DNA of 64,000 bases from positions 310,001 to 374,000 of the forward strand of contig CAXYDD010000001.1 of the NCBI GenBank assembly GCA_964276025.1. The letters are read 5' to 3'. How positions within the stretch are numbered: the first letter of the stretch is position 1; each line of letters begins with the position of its first letter. The position numbers and the translations under genes are program-made. Below, piece by piece: positions 50,205 through 58,649 of the stretch. The DNA comes from Porticoccus sp964276025. GTDB taxonomy: Bacteria; Pseudomonadota; Gammaproteobacteria; Pseudomonadales; Porticoccaceae. Under the pieces are notes generated by a model that did not search any database, was not told the DNA's origin, and saw nothing but the letters and a program-made list of their open reading frames with translations.

Positions 50205-50969
50205 CTAGGTAATGTTTTTATTAATTTTTTTTGGTTTCTTGACGAAAGGAATTTTTTTAATCCAAAGCCTAAATGCATGAAAATGAATAAAAAATATTAC
50301 CTTAAAAGCTATAAAGGGCAAGCTAAGTATGTGCGGAAGCAAGTTTCTATTATTGAATGGAACAATATTTCCAGTGATAGCTGTGGAAATCAACTTTTTA
50401 TCTTCATCTACATAATTAATATCAATTTTCAAATTTTTTTCATTAACATCAAACCTAAAATTATATTGTCCCTTAATCTGACAAAAAGGTGAAACGTGAA
50501 ATACCTTGGGGTGTCTTATTGTGTTTGTATATTTAATTGGACTCATATCTTTTTCAAAACATAAATATCCATGCCTTTCATTAAATGTATTATTCACCTC
50601 AGCTAAAACAACTTTTAAACTTTTATCTTTATCAAAACATAACCAAAAACTTACAGGATTAAAACCCCACCCTAGTGCTTTTGGTATGGTCAAAAGCTTT
50701 ATATCATGGGCATTACTAGGATCTATATCGTACTCGTCAAGAATACCTGAGATATATAACTCGGGGTCTATAAATTTTTCAAAGCCATAATCTTTCCAAA
50801 GTACACTAAATAAATTGAACTTATTTATCGAAAAAAATATATTCTTTTTAGAGGAGGATAGAGAGCCTAGATTTAGTAATACATAAAGCATATTATGAGA
50901 AAATTCATATATTTCAGGAGTATGTCTTTTATGAAATATTTTCATTTTGACTAGGAAAGAATTATTCAA
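50205..50969 (-). CDS. DUF1365 protein
   Basis: 254 residues with the family signature RHTPEIYEFSHNMLYVLLNLG near the N-terminus, LTIPKALGWGFNPVSFWLCFD in the middle (about residues 91-111), VNNTFNERHGYLCF and HVSPFCQIKGQYNFRF. Function is not established; it is consistently coupled to a flavin amine oxidase and a Cfa-like methyltransferase. Its start overlaps the amine-oxidase stop by 4 bp and it ends 11 bp before the Cfa-like gene, a tight operon. Confidence 0.9.
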   Translation of the reverse strand: MNNSFLVKMKIFHKRHTPEIYEFSHNMLYVLLNLGSLSSSKKNIFFSINKFNLFSVLWKDYGFEKFIDPELYISGILDEYDIDPSNAHDIKLLTIPKALGWGFNPVSFWLCFDKDKSLKVVLAEVNNTFNERHGYLCFEKDMSPIKYTNTIRHPKVFHVSPFCQIKGQYNFRFDVNEKNLKIDINYVDEDKKLISTAITGNIVPFNNRNLLPHILSLPFIAFKVIFFIHFHAFRLWIKKIPFVKKPKKINKNIT

Positions 50970-52237
50970 GTTATATCACTTTTTTTTATTTTCTTAGAAA
51001 TTTCTACTGCACTCCATACTCCATCTTCATGAAAACCATAACGTAAATATGCACCACAGAACCATACATGGCTATCACCTTGAGTTTCATTTAGTGCTAA
51101 TTGACCATCTATTGCAGTTTGATCAAAAACTGGATGGTAAAATTCATGTGTATCATATATTTTTTCTTCAGGAATAGGTGATATTGGATTTAGAGTCACA
51201 AATAAAGGTATTTTAGGATTAATATGCTGTAATTTATTCATCCAATATGTCACAGCGACCCTACTAGCCTCCTCTCCTTTTCTGTAAAGGTAGTTCCAGC
51301 TACTCCAACATTTCTTTTCTTTCGGCATTTGCTTAGAATCAAAATGTGTATACGCTATATTTTTTTCTCTAGAAAATTTTTTAAGCGCATTTTGCATTGC
51401 TGGATTTATAGATTTCAAAACAGGCAGAATTTCAACTGGATGGCACGCAAATAAAACTTCATCGTAAACAACTGGATCATTATCACATTCTTTTATTTGG
51501 ATTTTACCGTCTAAACAATCAATATATTCAATATTACAATTTTTCTTAAGGGTGTTATTTTTACTAATAGAGAGGACTAGAGCTTTAACATACTCTTTAC
51601 TTTTATTTTTTATTGTATGCCATTGAGGTCTATTTTTGATGCTTAGTAGGCCATGATTATCGAAAAAACTAACAAACGTGGTGGCTGGAAAATCTAACAT
51701 AGTACTTGATGGACAGCTCCAAATTGCTCCGCCCATTGGTAAAATATAATAATCTCGGAACCATGATCTTAGATTCATTTTTTTAATTAATTCACCGAGC
51801 GATAAATTAGGAGATTTTTTTATAAAATCTTTTGCTTTAGCATTAAACTTTATAATATCCATCACGCCTCTTAGCATACTAATATTAAATAAATTTTTTC
51901 GCTGGGCAAAAAGCGTGTTGAGAGATGAGCCAGCCCACTCTAATTGACCATCATTAGCGGATATAGCGAATGACATCTCCGTGTCTTCTATCTGAACCTC
52001 CAAATCTTTCAAGAGTTTATTAAGAAGTGGGTAAGTGCGATCATTCAAAACAATAAAACCAGTGTCAACATCAACCTTTGCTTTGTTGTTAGTCAAAACA
52101 GATATAGTTCTGCTATGTCCACCAAAAACAGCATTTTTTTCGTAAACTGTTATATTATAATTGTCTTTTAAGAAATAAGCTGCGCTTAATCCCGAAACAC
52201 CTGAGCCAATGATTGCTAAATTTTTTTTTCGATCCAT
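50966..52237 (-). CDS. FAD-dependent amine-oxidase-like flavoprotein
   Basis: 423 residues; FAD dinucleotide-binding motif IIGSGVSGLSAAYFLKDNY (about residues 9-27) with YEKNAVFGGHSRT following, LPMGGAIWSCPSSTMLDFPA in the middle and the C-terminal FAD contact WFCGAYLRYGFHEDGVWSA. It resembles the NAD(P)/FAD-dependent desaturase-like proteins found with DUF1365 and Cfa-like genes, and so may oxidise an acyl chain. It is the first gene of the minus-strand lipid operon (amine oxidase, DUF1365, Cfa-like, DUF3833, SDR), divergent from the inverse autotransporter gene. Confidence 0.88.
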   Translation of the reverse strand: MDRKKNLAIIGSGVSGLSAAYFLKDNYNITVYEKNAVFGGHSRTISVLTNNKAKVDVDTGFIVLNDRTYPLLNKLLKDLEVQIEDTEMSFAISANDGQLEWAGSSLNTLFAQRKNLFNISMLRGVMDIIKFNAKAKDFIKKSPNLSLGELIKKMNLRSWFRDYYILPMGGAIWSCPSSTMLDFPATTFVSFFDNHGLLSIKNRPQWHTIKNKSKEYVKALVLSISKNNTLKKNCNIEYIDCLDGKIQIKECDNDPVVYDEVLFACHPVEILPVLKSINPAMQNALKKFSREKNIAYTHFDSKQMPKEKKCWSSWNYLYRKGEEASRVAVTYWMNKLQHINPKIPLFVTLNPISPIPEEKIYDTHEFYHPVFDQTAIDGQLALNETQGDSHVWFCGAYLRYGFHEDGVWSAVEISKKIKKSDIT

Positions 52238-52377
52238 ACCTATCCGTAATTCTTCATTGAGTTTTTAATTATTTTCATTTTGATGAAATCAATAAATTAT
52301 GTGCAATGCTCGTTTGCTAAATTCCTTAACTATATGTTATGAATAAAATTAATATGTTTAAATATATTTTAACCAGT

Positions 52378-52406
52378 TTGTTAATTCGTCCATCCAAGCC
52401 TATAAT
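52378..52406 (+). promoter_or_regulatory. Sigma-70 promoter for inverse autotransporter gene
   Basis: TTGTTA and a perfect TATAAT separated by 17 bp. The -10 ends 70 bp before the ATG at 52477. Confidence 0.55.
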
Positions 52407-52476
52407 GAAATAAATACATTCCCAAAAAGAATGCTAATAATTACTTTCAAGAATAAATAAATACAGAAGGCATCAA

Positions 52477-53526
52477 ATGAAACATGATTGTATCAAAAGC
52501 GTAAAATATTTTGTTGTGTATTTAGCTATTATTTTCTCCTCGTCTTCTTATGCCGAGCTCTCTAATAATAAACCATTTTCAGTAGCTCCTGGAACCACGA
52601 TTTTAGCTGGAGGTAATCCCTCTAATACTTCGCTTAACACTTTCAAAGATATTACAAAAAAGGCTAAGCAGCTTAATCTCAATTCAGTAAAAAGTACTAT
52701 AGCTGGAAACCTGAGCGACAAAGGCAAAGAAATTACACAAACTTACTTAGAAAGGTATTTTCCAACCGTTGAACTAGAGCTTGATATGCTGAACGGTGAA
52801 AAACCAACCTCAAGCATTCTAATATTAGCGCCTCTTTCAGATCCAAGCGATACGATAAATACATTTTTCACACAAGACAGTATCTACTACACTGATAACC
52901 GAACAACTATTAATTTAGGCGTTGGTTATCGTCGTCTCCAGTTAGACAAAAAATTATTGTTAGGCATCAATGCATTTTATGATCATGAATTTCCATATAA
53001 TCACCAAAGAGCAAGTATAGGTCTAGAAGCAAGGACCACTGTTGGTGAGCTAAATGCAAACTTTTATGAGAGCTTAACTGATTGGAGAGATGGTCGTGAT
53101 GGTTTAGAGGAACATGGCTTAGATGGACGTGATATTGAGATTGGTATCCCTTTACCTTATATAAACTGGGCTTATTTCTTCGCTCAAGCATTTCAGTGGG
53201 ATAGCGAGGTAGCTGGTGTTAAAGATATTTCTGGGACCAATCTAACTATACGTGCAACTCCACCCGGATTGAGGGGCCTAGAAATAGAATTTGGTCGAAC
53301 AGATTATAGCACCACTAGCAGCAACACAAATCGTGATGCTAATTTTTTCAGGATCAATGTTAATCTGACGGATTGGTTTAAGAAGTCAGATAATACTGTA
53401 CCTCTGATTAGTTCTGTTGCATACCAGCTTGGCGATATGGAATCGAAGCGTTATGAAAAAGTACGCCGAACTAATTTAATATACAAACAAATGAAAGGTA
53501 ATGGTGTAACAGTTTCTGCATTCTAA
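52477..53526 (+). CDS. Inverse autotransporter beta-domain protein without passenger
   Basis: 349 residues: signal peptide (YFVVYLAIIFSSSSYA), a ~90-residue linker, then a beta-barrel of the intimin/invasin type with INLGVGYRRLQLDKKLLLGI, NAFYDHEFPYNHQRASIGLE, LDGRDIEIGIPLPYINWAYF and LRGLEIEFGRTDYS. Intimins and invasins continue C-terminally with Ig-like passenger domains; this protein stops about 25 residues after the last barrel strand. It is either a stripped barrel or works with the secreted protein of the next gene (58 bp downstream). Confidence 0.82.
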   Translation: MKHDCIKSVKYFVVYLAIIFSSSSYAELSNNKPFSVAPGTTILAGGNPSNTSLNTFKDITKKAKQLNLNSVKSTIAGNLSDKGKEITQTYLERYFPTVELELDMLNGEKPTSSILILAPLSDPSDTINTFFTQDSIYYTDNRTTINLGVGYRRLQLDKKLLLGINAFYDHEFPYNHQRASIGLEARTTVGELNANFYESLTDWRDGRDGLEEHGLDGRDIEIGIPLPYINWAYFFAQAFQWDSEVAGVKDISGTNLTIRATPPGLRGLEIEFGRTDYSTTSSNTNRDANFFRINVNLTDWFKKSDNTVPLISSVAYQLGDMESKRYEKVRRTNLIYKQMKGNGVTVSAF

Positions 53527-53584
53527 CTTTTTACAATAACTAGATATATTTTTAATTTTTTAAGATAGCTTAAGGAATAGAATA

Positions 53585-54532
53585 ATGAATAACAAGCTAG
53601 GTCTAATAATTCTGGTAATGCCTTTAATGCTTCTGTCATCTTTAACAATGGCAGAAATTGATGGGCCTTGCGAGAAAACTACCGGTAAAATTATTAAAGT
53701 TTATTCACCACTAAATAGCGATAACCATACTTTTAAAAGTACAGACGGTACTCAAACTGGTGATCAATGTTCCGAAATACCAGACGCTTACCGAGTCACT
53801 ATATATAAATTTGGTCTATGCAAATTAAATCCTTTTACTGCTAATAATTTTTCAAGCTGCGAATACTTCATCGATGATACTAGCGGTGTAGTTCATACAA
53901 TGACTGAAGGTGTTGGAATTAAACAATCTCTACCCATTACTTCTGCGCCAACCGCTGGAGTATATAATTATATCGTAATGCTATTAAGCAATACCTTTAA
54001 TATAAAGCATACGCAAGAATATAGTGCAGCTCTTTTCTCAAATCCAAACGGTGATGGGGAAACAACAGGGACCACTTGCTGGTCTGTTGCACACACCACT
54101 TCTTTCGGTTCATTTGGCACTGACTACGATAATAAGGGGTCTTCAAGCGATGGAGGCATGCAATGTGGTGACGCAGATGACGCAGCTCCAGCATTTACTA
54201 CAGAAATTTTTGATACTCTTGGTGAAGAAGAGGGTGCTGAAGCTTTTAGGGCTGTAAATGCTGAATCAATGGAAGTTGGTGGTAATGCAATGTGGGCGAA
54301 ATTAATGCAAGATGACAATACCACAACCGCTACGACGCATACTAACGCAGCGAGAATGCTACTTGTGATTGATACAGCGGCTCCCAAAAGACTCACGCCA
54401 ACAAGTCAAGTTAACATAAGGATTAAATTAACTGATTCAGTTTCCGTCGATACAAGCTTCAATAGTTCAAAAGCTTATGCTGTAAAAATGGGTGCAGACC
54501 CTGTCCAAGTTGATGTCGTAATAAGCAATTAA
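53585..54532 (+). CDS. Exported hypothetical protein, 315 aa
   Basis: Signal peptide MNNKLGLIILVMPLMLLSSL up to about residue 23, then a Cys/Thr/Ser-rich mature protein with six or more cysteines (GPCEKTTGK, GDQCSEIPDAY, GLCKLNPF, SSCEYFID, TTCWSVAHTTS, MQCGDAD). The last ~50 residues (RLTPTSQVNIRIKLTDSV) look beta-stranded. I do not recognise a family. It follows the passenger-less inverse autotransporter and shares its terminator, so it may be its exported partner or surface cargo; this is inference from position. Confidence 0.6.
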   Translation: MNNKLGLIILVMPLMLLSSLTMAEIDGPCEKTTGKIIKVYSPLNSDNHTFKSTDGTQTGDQCSEIPDAYRVTIYKFGLCKLNPFTANNFSSCEYFIDDTSGVVHTMTEGVGIKQSLPITSAPTAGVYNYIVMLLSNTFNIKHTQEYSAALFSNPNGDGETTGTTCWSVAHTTSFGSFGTDYDNKGSSSDGGMQCGDADDAAPAFTTEIFDTLGEEEGAEAFRAVNAESMEVGGNAMWAKLMQDDNTTTATTHTNAARMLLVIDTAAPKRLTPTSQVNIRIKLTDSVSVDTSFNSSKAYAVKMGADPVQVDVVISN

Positions 54533-54564
54533 ATTTTATTAGTTATCCACTATCCTTAAATCTA

Positions 54565-54598
54565 AAAGCCTTCAATATATGTTGAAGGCTTTATTTTT
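54565..54598. terminator. Bidirectional rho-independent terminator
   Basis: 11-bp perfect stem AAAGCCTTCAA / TTGAAGGCTTT, 6-nt loop, A-rich on one side and TTATTTTT on the other. It lies between the convergent ends of the exported-protein gene and the SDR gene and can serve both. Confidence 0.85.
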
Positions 54599-55304
54599 AC
54601 CAGGGTATTTCTTTACCATCCCAATTCCAAAATCTTCCACTATTTTTTGAGTTAAGACTATATATAACCTCAAGAAGTAATGTTGCTGTTTGATCTGAAC
54701 TGAAAAGTTTTTTTGTGGCTACATTTGTTTGAAATGGAGCAGATAGTTGAGTATCAGTTGTACCTGGATGAAGAGCAGCGACACAACAATTTGGAACTTT
54801 GTATTGCCACTCAAGTGATAACGTCTTTATGGCCATATTTAAGGCTGCTTTTGATGCTCTGTAGCTATACCAACCACCTAATCTATTATCCTCAATACTC
54901 CCAACTTTCGCTGAAATAACAGCAAAAATTGTTGCCGTAGATCCAATAAGTGATCTAGAGAAATATTTAGCTATTAATAAAGTTGGCAGTGTATTGATTC
55001 TAAAATTATCAAGAAAAAAATCTGGCTCGATAGCTCGAATTGCCTTTTCTGGTCCCCTTTTTTTTGTGTGAAGCATACCGACGCAATTAATTATCCAGTT
55101 TATTTTTTTTAGGTCAGCTGAAAGGCTCTTAAAGTCTTCTTCTTTAGTAACATCAAGTTGGTGCCAATTGAGCCTATCATCATTTAATTCAGGGCAGATC
55201 TTTCTATAGGTGGCATGAACAGTACAAGTTTGATTATTTTTAAGTATAGCCTTAACGAGCCCCATACCTATACCACCGCTACCACCAATTACGACGATAT
55301 TCAC
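54597..55304 (-). CDS. Short-chain dehydrogenase, C-factor-like
   Basis: 235 residues. Cofactor motif VIGGSGGIGMGLVKAILKN (about residues 5-23), NCVGMLHTKKRGPEK (about 73-87), catalytic Tyr/Lys in YSYRASKAALNMAI and HPGTTDTQLSAPFQ. The sequence is of the C-factor (CsgA-like) type often found in photo-stress clusters. Its start overlaps the DUF393 stop by 4 bp, so the two are cotranscribed. The substrate is unknown. Confidence 0.85.
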   Translation of the reverse strand: MNIVVIGGSGGIGMGLVKAILKNNQTCTVHATYRKICPELNDDRLNWHQLDVTKEEDFKSLSADLKKINWIINCVGMLHTKKRGPEKAIRAIEPDFFLDNFRINTLPTLLIAKYFSRSLIGSTATIFAVISAKVGSIEDNRLGGWYSYRASKAALNMAIKTLSLEWQYKVPNCCVAALHPGTTDTQLSAPFQTNVATKKLFSSDQTATLLLEVIYSLNSKNSGRFWNWDGKEIPW

Positions 55305-55690
55305 TTATCGTTACCGACACATGTATCGCAGTCATAAAGCCGACGATATCTTTTTTCAGCCCATATATTATATGCATATCCAGCAACATAGTTGATGAGG
55401 GGCCATAACAAAGGCTTAAAAACCCACCCCCAGTTGGTATGTGACCAAGCCTGCACTGTTGCAGCGACTCCTTTGATCCACACCCCTTCAGCAGTCCTAA
55501 GATGAAGAACTTTAAGCATATCTAATTGTGATGGCATGCTGTCATCTATTTCACACTTATGTACATCCATAAAAGCAAGACCCCCGTCATTTATGTCCTC
55601 TAGTAGTTTTATTTCTTTAGTACACATTGGACAGGAACCATCAAAAAATAAGATGTCTTTTGTAGATTTATCATTAAAAAAATTTGTCAT
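55301..55690 (-). CDS. DUF393 (DCC-family thiol-disulfide) protein
   Basis: 129 residues with the DCC motif FFDGSCPMCTKEIKLLED (about residues 15-32, C-x-x-C), then FMDVHKC and a C-terminal AYNIWAEKRYRRLYDCDTC. The family has a thioredoxin-like fold with a probable redox role. It is first gene of a two-gene unit with the C-factor-like SDR and is divergent from the FAD protein gene at 55886. Confidence 0.88.
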   Translation of the reverse strand: MTNFFNDKSTKDILFFDGSCPMCTKEIKLLEDINDGGLAFMDVHKCEIDDSMPSQLDMLKVLHLRTAEGVWIKGVAATVQAWSHTNWGWVFKPLLWPLINYVAGYAYNIWAEKRYRRLYDCDTCVGNDK

Positions 55691-55885
55691 GTTGTGCTCT
55701 TTATTTTACGATTATCGGCTTAGAGTAATACTATGTAAATCAGAATAGAAATTTTCGTTTTATACAAGTATCGATGTAAAATAGATATTCAAGATAACAC
55801 TCATTCCGGTCAAAAAAATGAGGAAATCATAGAAAAAACTCGTATATAACCATAATTATACTGAAATCTTATAACAAACTAAAGA

Positions 55886-57058
55886 ATGGGAGCACTCTTT
55901 GTGGTCAGAGTAATGGATAGTACAGCGCCTAGGTTGCAAACAAAATCGATTGGTATTATTGGTGCAGGTATATCGGGGCTATCCTGTGCCAAAACTTTAG
56001 AACAAGCTGGCTATCATGTTGAGGTATTCGATAAGGGTCGAAACCTATCTGGACGAATGGCCACTAGACGCAATGATCTTTCAGAATTTGATCATGGCGC
56101 TCAATATTTTACTGTTAAAAATCCTGATTTTAAACAAGAAGTAGACAGATGGGTTGGTGCGGATGTTGCAAAGATATGGTCTCCAAAAATAGCGGTTTTA
56201 GATAATTTAAAAGAAAACGAAACATCTGCCAAAAAAAACCAATTTAACAGCTGGGTAAATATAGGTATAGGGAAGCTTAAATCTTTTAAAAAATCCATTT
56301 TTACTGCTAATAATAATGGTACCTCTGTGGAACGTTTTGTTGGTACTCCTAAGATGACAACTCCAGCCACCTTTATTTCTAGGGGTCTTTCTGTTAAAAA
56401 AGGAACAACTATAGATTCTGTTTACATCAGACCTCAAAGTTATCCCCGATGGTCACTAAAAAGTAAGGAGATTGGAGTCATAGAGGGTAACTTTAATATC
56501 ATAATTGCCGCTATTCCTGCTCCTCAGGCTGCAGAATTATTTAAAGAAATCTCACCTAAACTTACTGAAATTTCCCAAAGCGTGAAAATGTCCGGAACTT
56601 GGGCTGTAATGCTCAATTTCGAAGAAAAAGTTAACTTAAATTTTGATGCTGCTTTCATTAATGGAGGTCCATTAAGATGGATTGCTAGAAATAACAGCAA
56701 ACCAGAAAGAGGTATGACGGAGGCCTGGGTTCTTCATGCAACATCGGAATGGAGCGAATCACATCTTGATATATCACGAGAAGAAGCCACAGAGCTTCTC
56801 GTAAAAGAGTTTATTGCTCTTGGGGGCTCTGTTCCCAACCAGTCTCAAGCACATTTATGGCGGTATGCAGACTCAACCCAACCACTAGACACAACCTTTG
56901 CTTGGGATGAAGAAAATAATCTTGGTATTTGTTCTGACTGGCTTAATAATGGAAGAGTTGAGGGAGCATGGTTAAGCGGTAAAAGACTTGCAGAGTTTAT
57001 CATTCAGTCCTTAAAAGACAATGATCCTTTAAAAAATTACTGGGGGCATGGTAATTAA
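55886..57058 (+). CDS. Renalase-like NAD(P)/FAD-dependent oxidoreductase
   Basis: 390 residues. FAD motif IGIIGAGISGLSCAKTLEQ (about residues 22-40) with VFDKGRNLSGRMATRR and FDHGAQYFTVKNPDF following, and C-terminal GICSDWLNNGRVEGAWLSGK. This is the renalase-like amine-oxidase group. The start is uncertain: ATG at 55886 lacks a clear ribosome binding site, while GTG nearer to GGGAG or ATG at 55913 would remove about 5-9 residues. It is divergent from the DUF393/SDR unit; all three types recur together in photo-oxidative-stress clusters. Confidence 0.82.
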   Translation: MGALFVVRVMDSTAPRLQTKSIGIIGAGISGLSCAKTLEQAGYHVEVFDKGRNLSGRMATRRNDLSEFDHGAQYFTVKNPDFKQEVDRWVGADVAKIWSPKIAVLDNLKENETSAKKNQFNSWVNIGIGKLKSFKKSIFTANNNGTSVERFVGTPKMTTPATFISRGLSVKKGTTIDSVYIRPQSYPRWSLKSKEIGVIEGNFNIIIAAIPAPQAAELFKEISPKLTEISQSVKMSGTWAVMLNFEEKVNLNFDAAFINGGPLRWIARNNSKPERGMTEAWVLHATSEWSESHLDISREEATELLVKEFIALGGSVPNQSQAHLWRYADSTQPLDTTFAWDEENNLGICSDWLNNGRVEGAWLSGKRLAEFIIQSLKDNDPLKNYWGHGN

Positions 57059-57155
57059 CTATAGTTTTAAGAGATATTACTAAATCTCTATCAGATAAAG
57101 GTTCAATTTAGTTATGTGTGAAGCTTTAAATGATTGTCCATTAAGGTGCTCTTGA

Positions 57156-57866
57156 ATGAATATACTAATTTTAAAAAATGAAGATTTTTTAAATGAAAAT
57201 ACTGTCAAAGTCTGTGATCGTCGTGCAAAACATATGCTAGAAATAAAAAAATTATCTATTGGTAGCACTATAAATGCTGGTCTAATTAACGGAAAATTAG
57301 GTTTTGCAATTGTAAAAGATATTGAATTTATGTGTGTAACACTAGAGGTTTCACTAGAGGAAGCACCACCTGCGCCTCTATCTTTATCTCTTGTGATGGC
57401 CCTCCCTAGGCCTAAAATTTTAAAAAAAATTCTACAAACTGTTGCCTCTCTTGGGATCAAAAAACTCTATCTAATAAACTCTTGGAAAGTTGAGAAAAGC
57501 TACTGGCAGTCGCCTCTATTGGTTGCAAATAATATACATGAGCAGTTATTGCTTGGTTTAGAGCAAAGCTGTGAAACACAGATGCCTGAGGTGATTATAA
57601 GAAAACGTTTTAAGCCATTCTTAGAGGATGAACTTATATTGATAGCCAAAGAAACTCGCGCTTTAATAGCCCATCCTAGTGAAACTAAATTTTTTCCTAA
57701 AGAAATTGAAGGAAATACGATTCTTGCTATAGGTCCTGAGGGTGGTTTTACAGAGTATGAGCTTCATAAATTTATCGAAGTCGGATTTGAACACCTGTCC
57801 TTAGGAAGACGGATACACAAAGTAGAAACAGTTATACCTCTACTAGTGGGAAAGTTATTTTATTAA
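57156..57866 (+). CDS. rsmE: 16S rRNA m3U1498 methyltransferase RsmE
   Basis: 236-residue SPOUT methyltransferase. N-terminal PUA-like domain with DRRAKHMLEIKKL (about residues 20-32), and the C-terminal knot with AIGPEGGFTEYEL (about 190-202) and LGRRIHKVETVIPLL (usually LG-x-RILRTETA). Methylates 16S rRNA U1498 using SAM. It is a single gene between the FAD protein and a glutathione S-transferase. Confidence 0.92.
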   Translation: MNILILKNEDFLNENTVKVCDRRAKHMLEIKKLSIGSTINAGLINGKLGFAIVKDIEFMCVTLEVSLEEAPPAPLSLSLVMALPRPKILKKILQTVASLGIKKLYLINSWKVEKSYWQSPLLVANNIHEQLLLGLEQSCETQMPEVIIRKRFKPFLEDELILIAKETRALIAHPSETKFFPKEIEGNTILAIGPEGGFTEYELHKFIEVGFEHLSLGRRIHKVETVIPLLVGKLFY

Positions 57867-57987
57867 TAATTTTAACTCATTTGTAAGAGAACAAAATCAA
57901 TTTCATAAATATATAAAAAAGTGTACCCTTCTTAATGAAAATTCATTTATAAATATTTAAAGTAAATTAGAAAGGACAATAAAGACA

Positions 57988-58623
57988 ATGATTCTATATG
58001 ATTGTGACATAGCGCCAAATCCAAGGCGCGCTAGAATGTTTATAGCCGAAAAAGGTTTGGATATAAAAAAGGTTGAAGTTGATATAATCGGTGGTGAAAA
58101 TCTCTCAGAAAGCTTTTTGTCTATCAACCCTAGGGGTTTGCTTCCTGTTCTAGAGCTTGATGATGGTACGAGGATAGATGAAGTAATGGCTATCTGTAGA
58201 TATCTGGAAGAAATCTATCCTAAAAACCCATTACTTGGGTCCACTCCACTAGAAAAAGCTAGAGTTGTTGGCTATCAACGGAAAATGGAATTTGATGGCA
58301 TGATTGCCATATCAGAAGCATTTCGAAATGATGCTATAAATGAACGTTTTACATTTAGAAGCCTTCCTGGACGTGATGGAACTTCAGCGATAGAGGGTCT
58401 TGTTCAGCGAGGTCAAAATACACTCGATAATTTTTATATTTGGCTAGAACAATACCTAACAGAAAATGAATTTGTTGCTGGTGATAATTTTACTATGGCT
58501 GATATTACCGCTTATGTCGCTATTGATTTTTCTAAATGGGTTAAAAGAAGAATACCAAAAGAAAATATCAGAACCCTTGAGTGGTATGGCAAAGTCTCCT
58601 CGAGAAATAGTGCTAAAGCATAA
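57988..58623 (+). CDS. Glutathione S-transferase family protein
   Basis: 211 residues. N-terminal thioredoxin-like half with LYDCDIAPNPRRARMFIAEK (residues 3-22), NPRGLLPVLELDDG with the cis-Pro, and a glutathione-contact IDEVMAICRYLEE (about 64-76); C-terminal helical half with FVAGDNFTMADITAY, the usual N-cap. The catalytic residue is not obvious (Pro/Asn after DIA). AGAAAGGA precedes the ATG. Role in detoxification or stress is assumed from the family. Confidence 0.85.
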   Translation: MILYDCDIAPNPRRARMFIAEKGLDIKKVEVDIIGGENLSESFLSINPRGLLPVLELDDGTRIDEVMAICRYLEEIYPKNPLLGSTPLEKARVVGYQRKMEFDGMIAISEAFRNDAINERFTFRSLPGRDGTSAIEGLVQRGQNTLDNFYIWLEQYLTENEFVAGDNFTMADITAYVAIDFSKWVKRRIPKENIRTLEWYGKVSSRNSAKA

Positions 58624-58649
58624 AAAATATATAAATTAAGAGAAAAAAA

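Noticed and set aside
52238..52476. ChrR/sigma-E type promoter (TGATC-N-TAAGTA) before the amine-oxidase operon
   Set aside because: I read both strands of this spacer and found no convincing match, so control by that sigma factor is not claimed from sequence.
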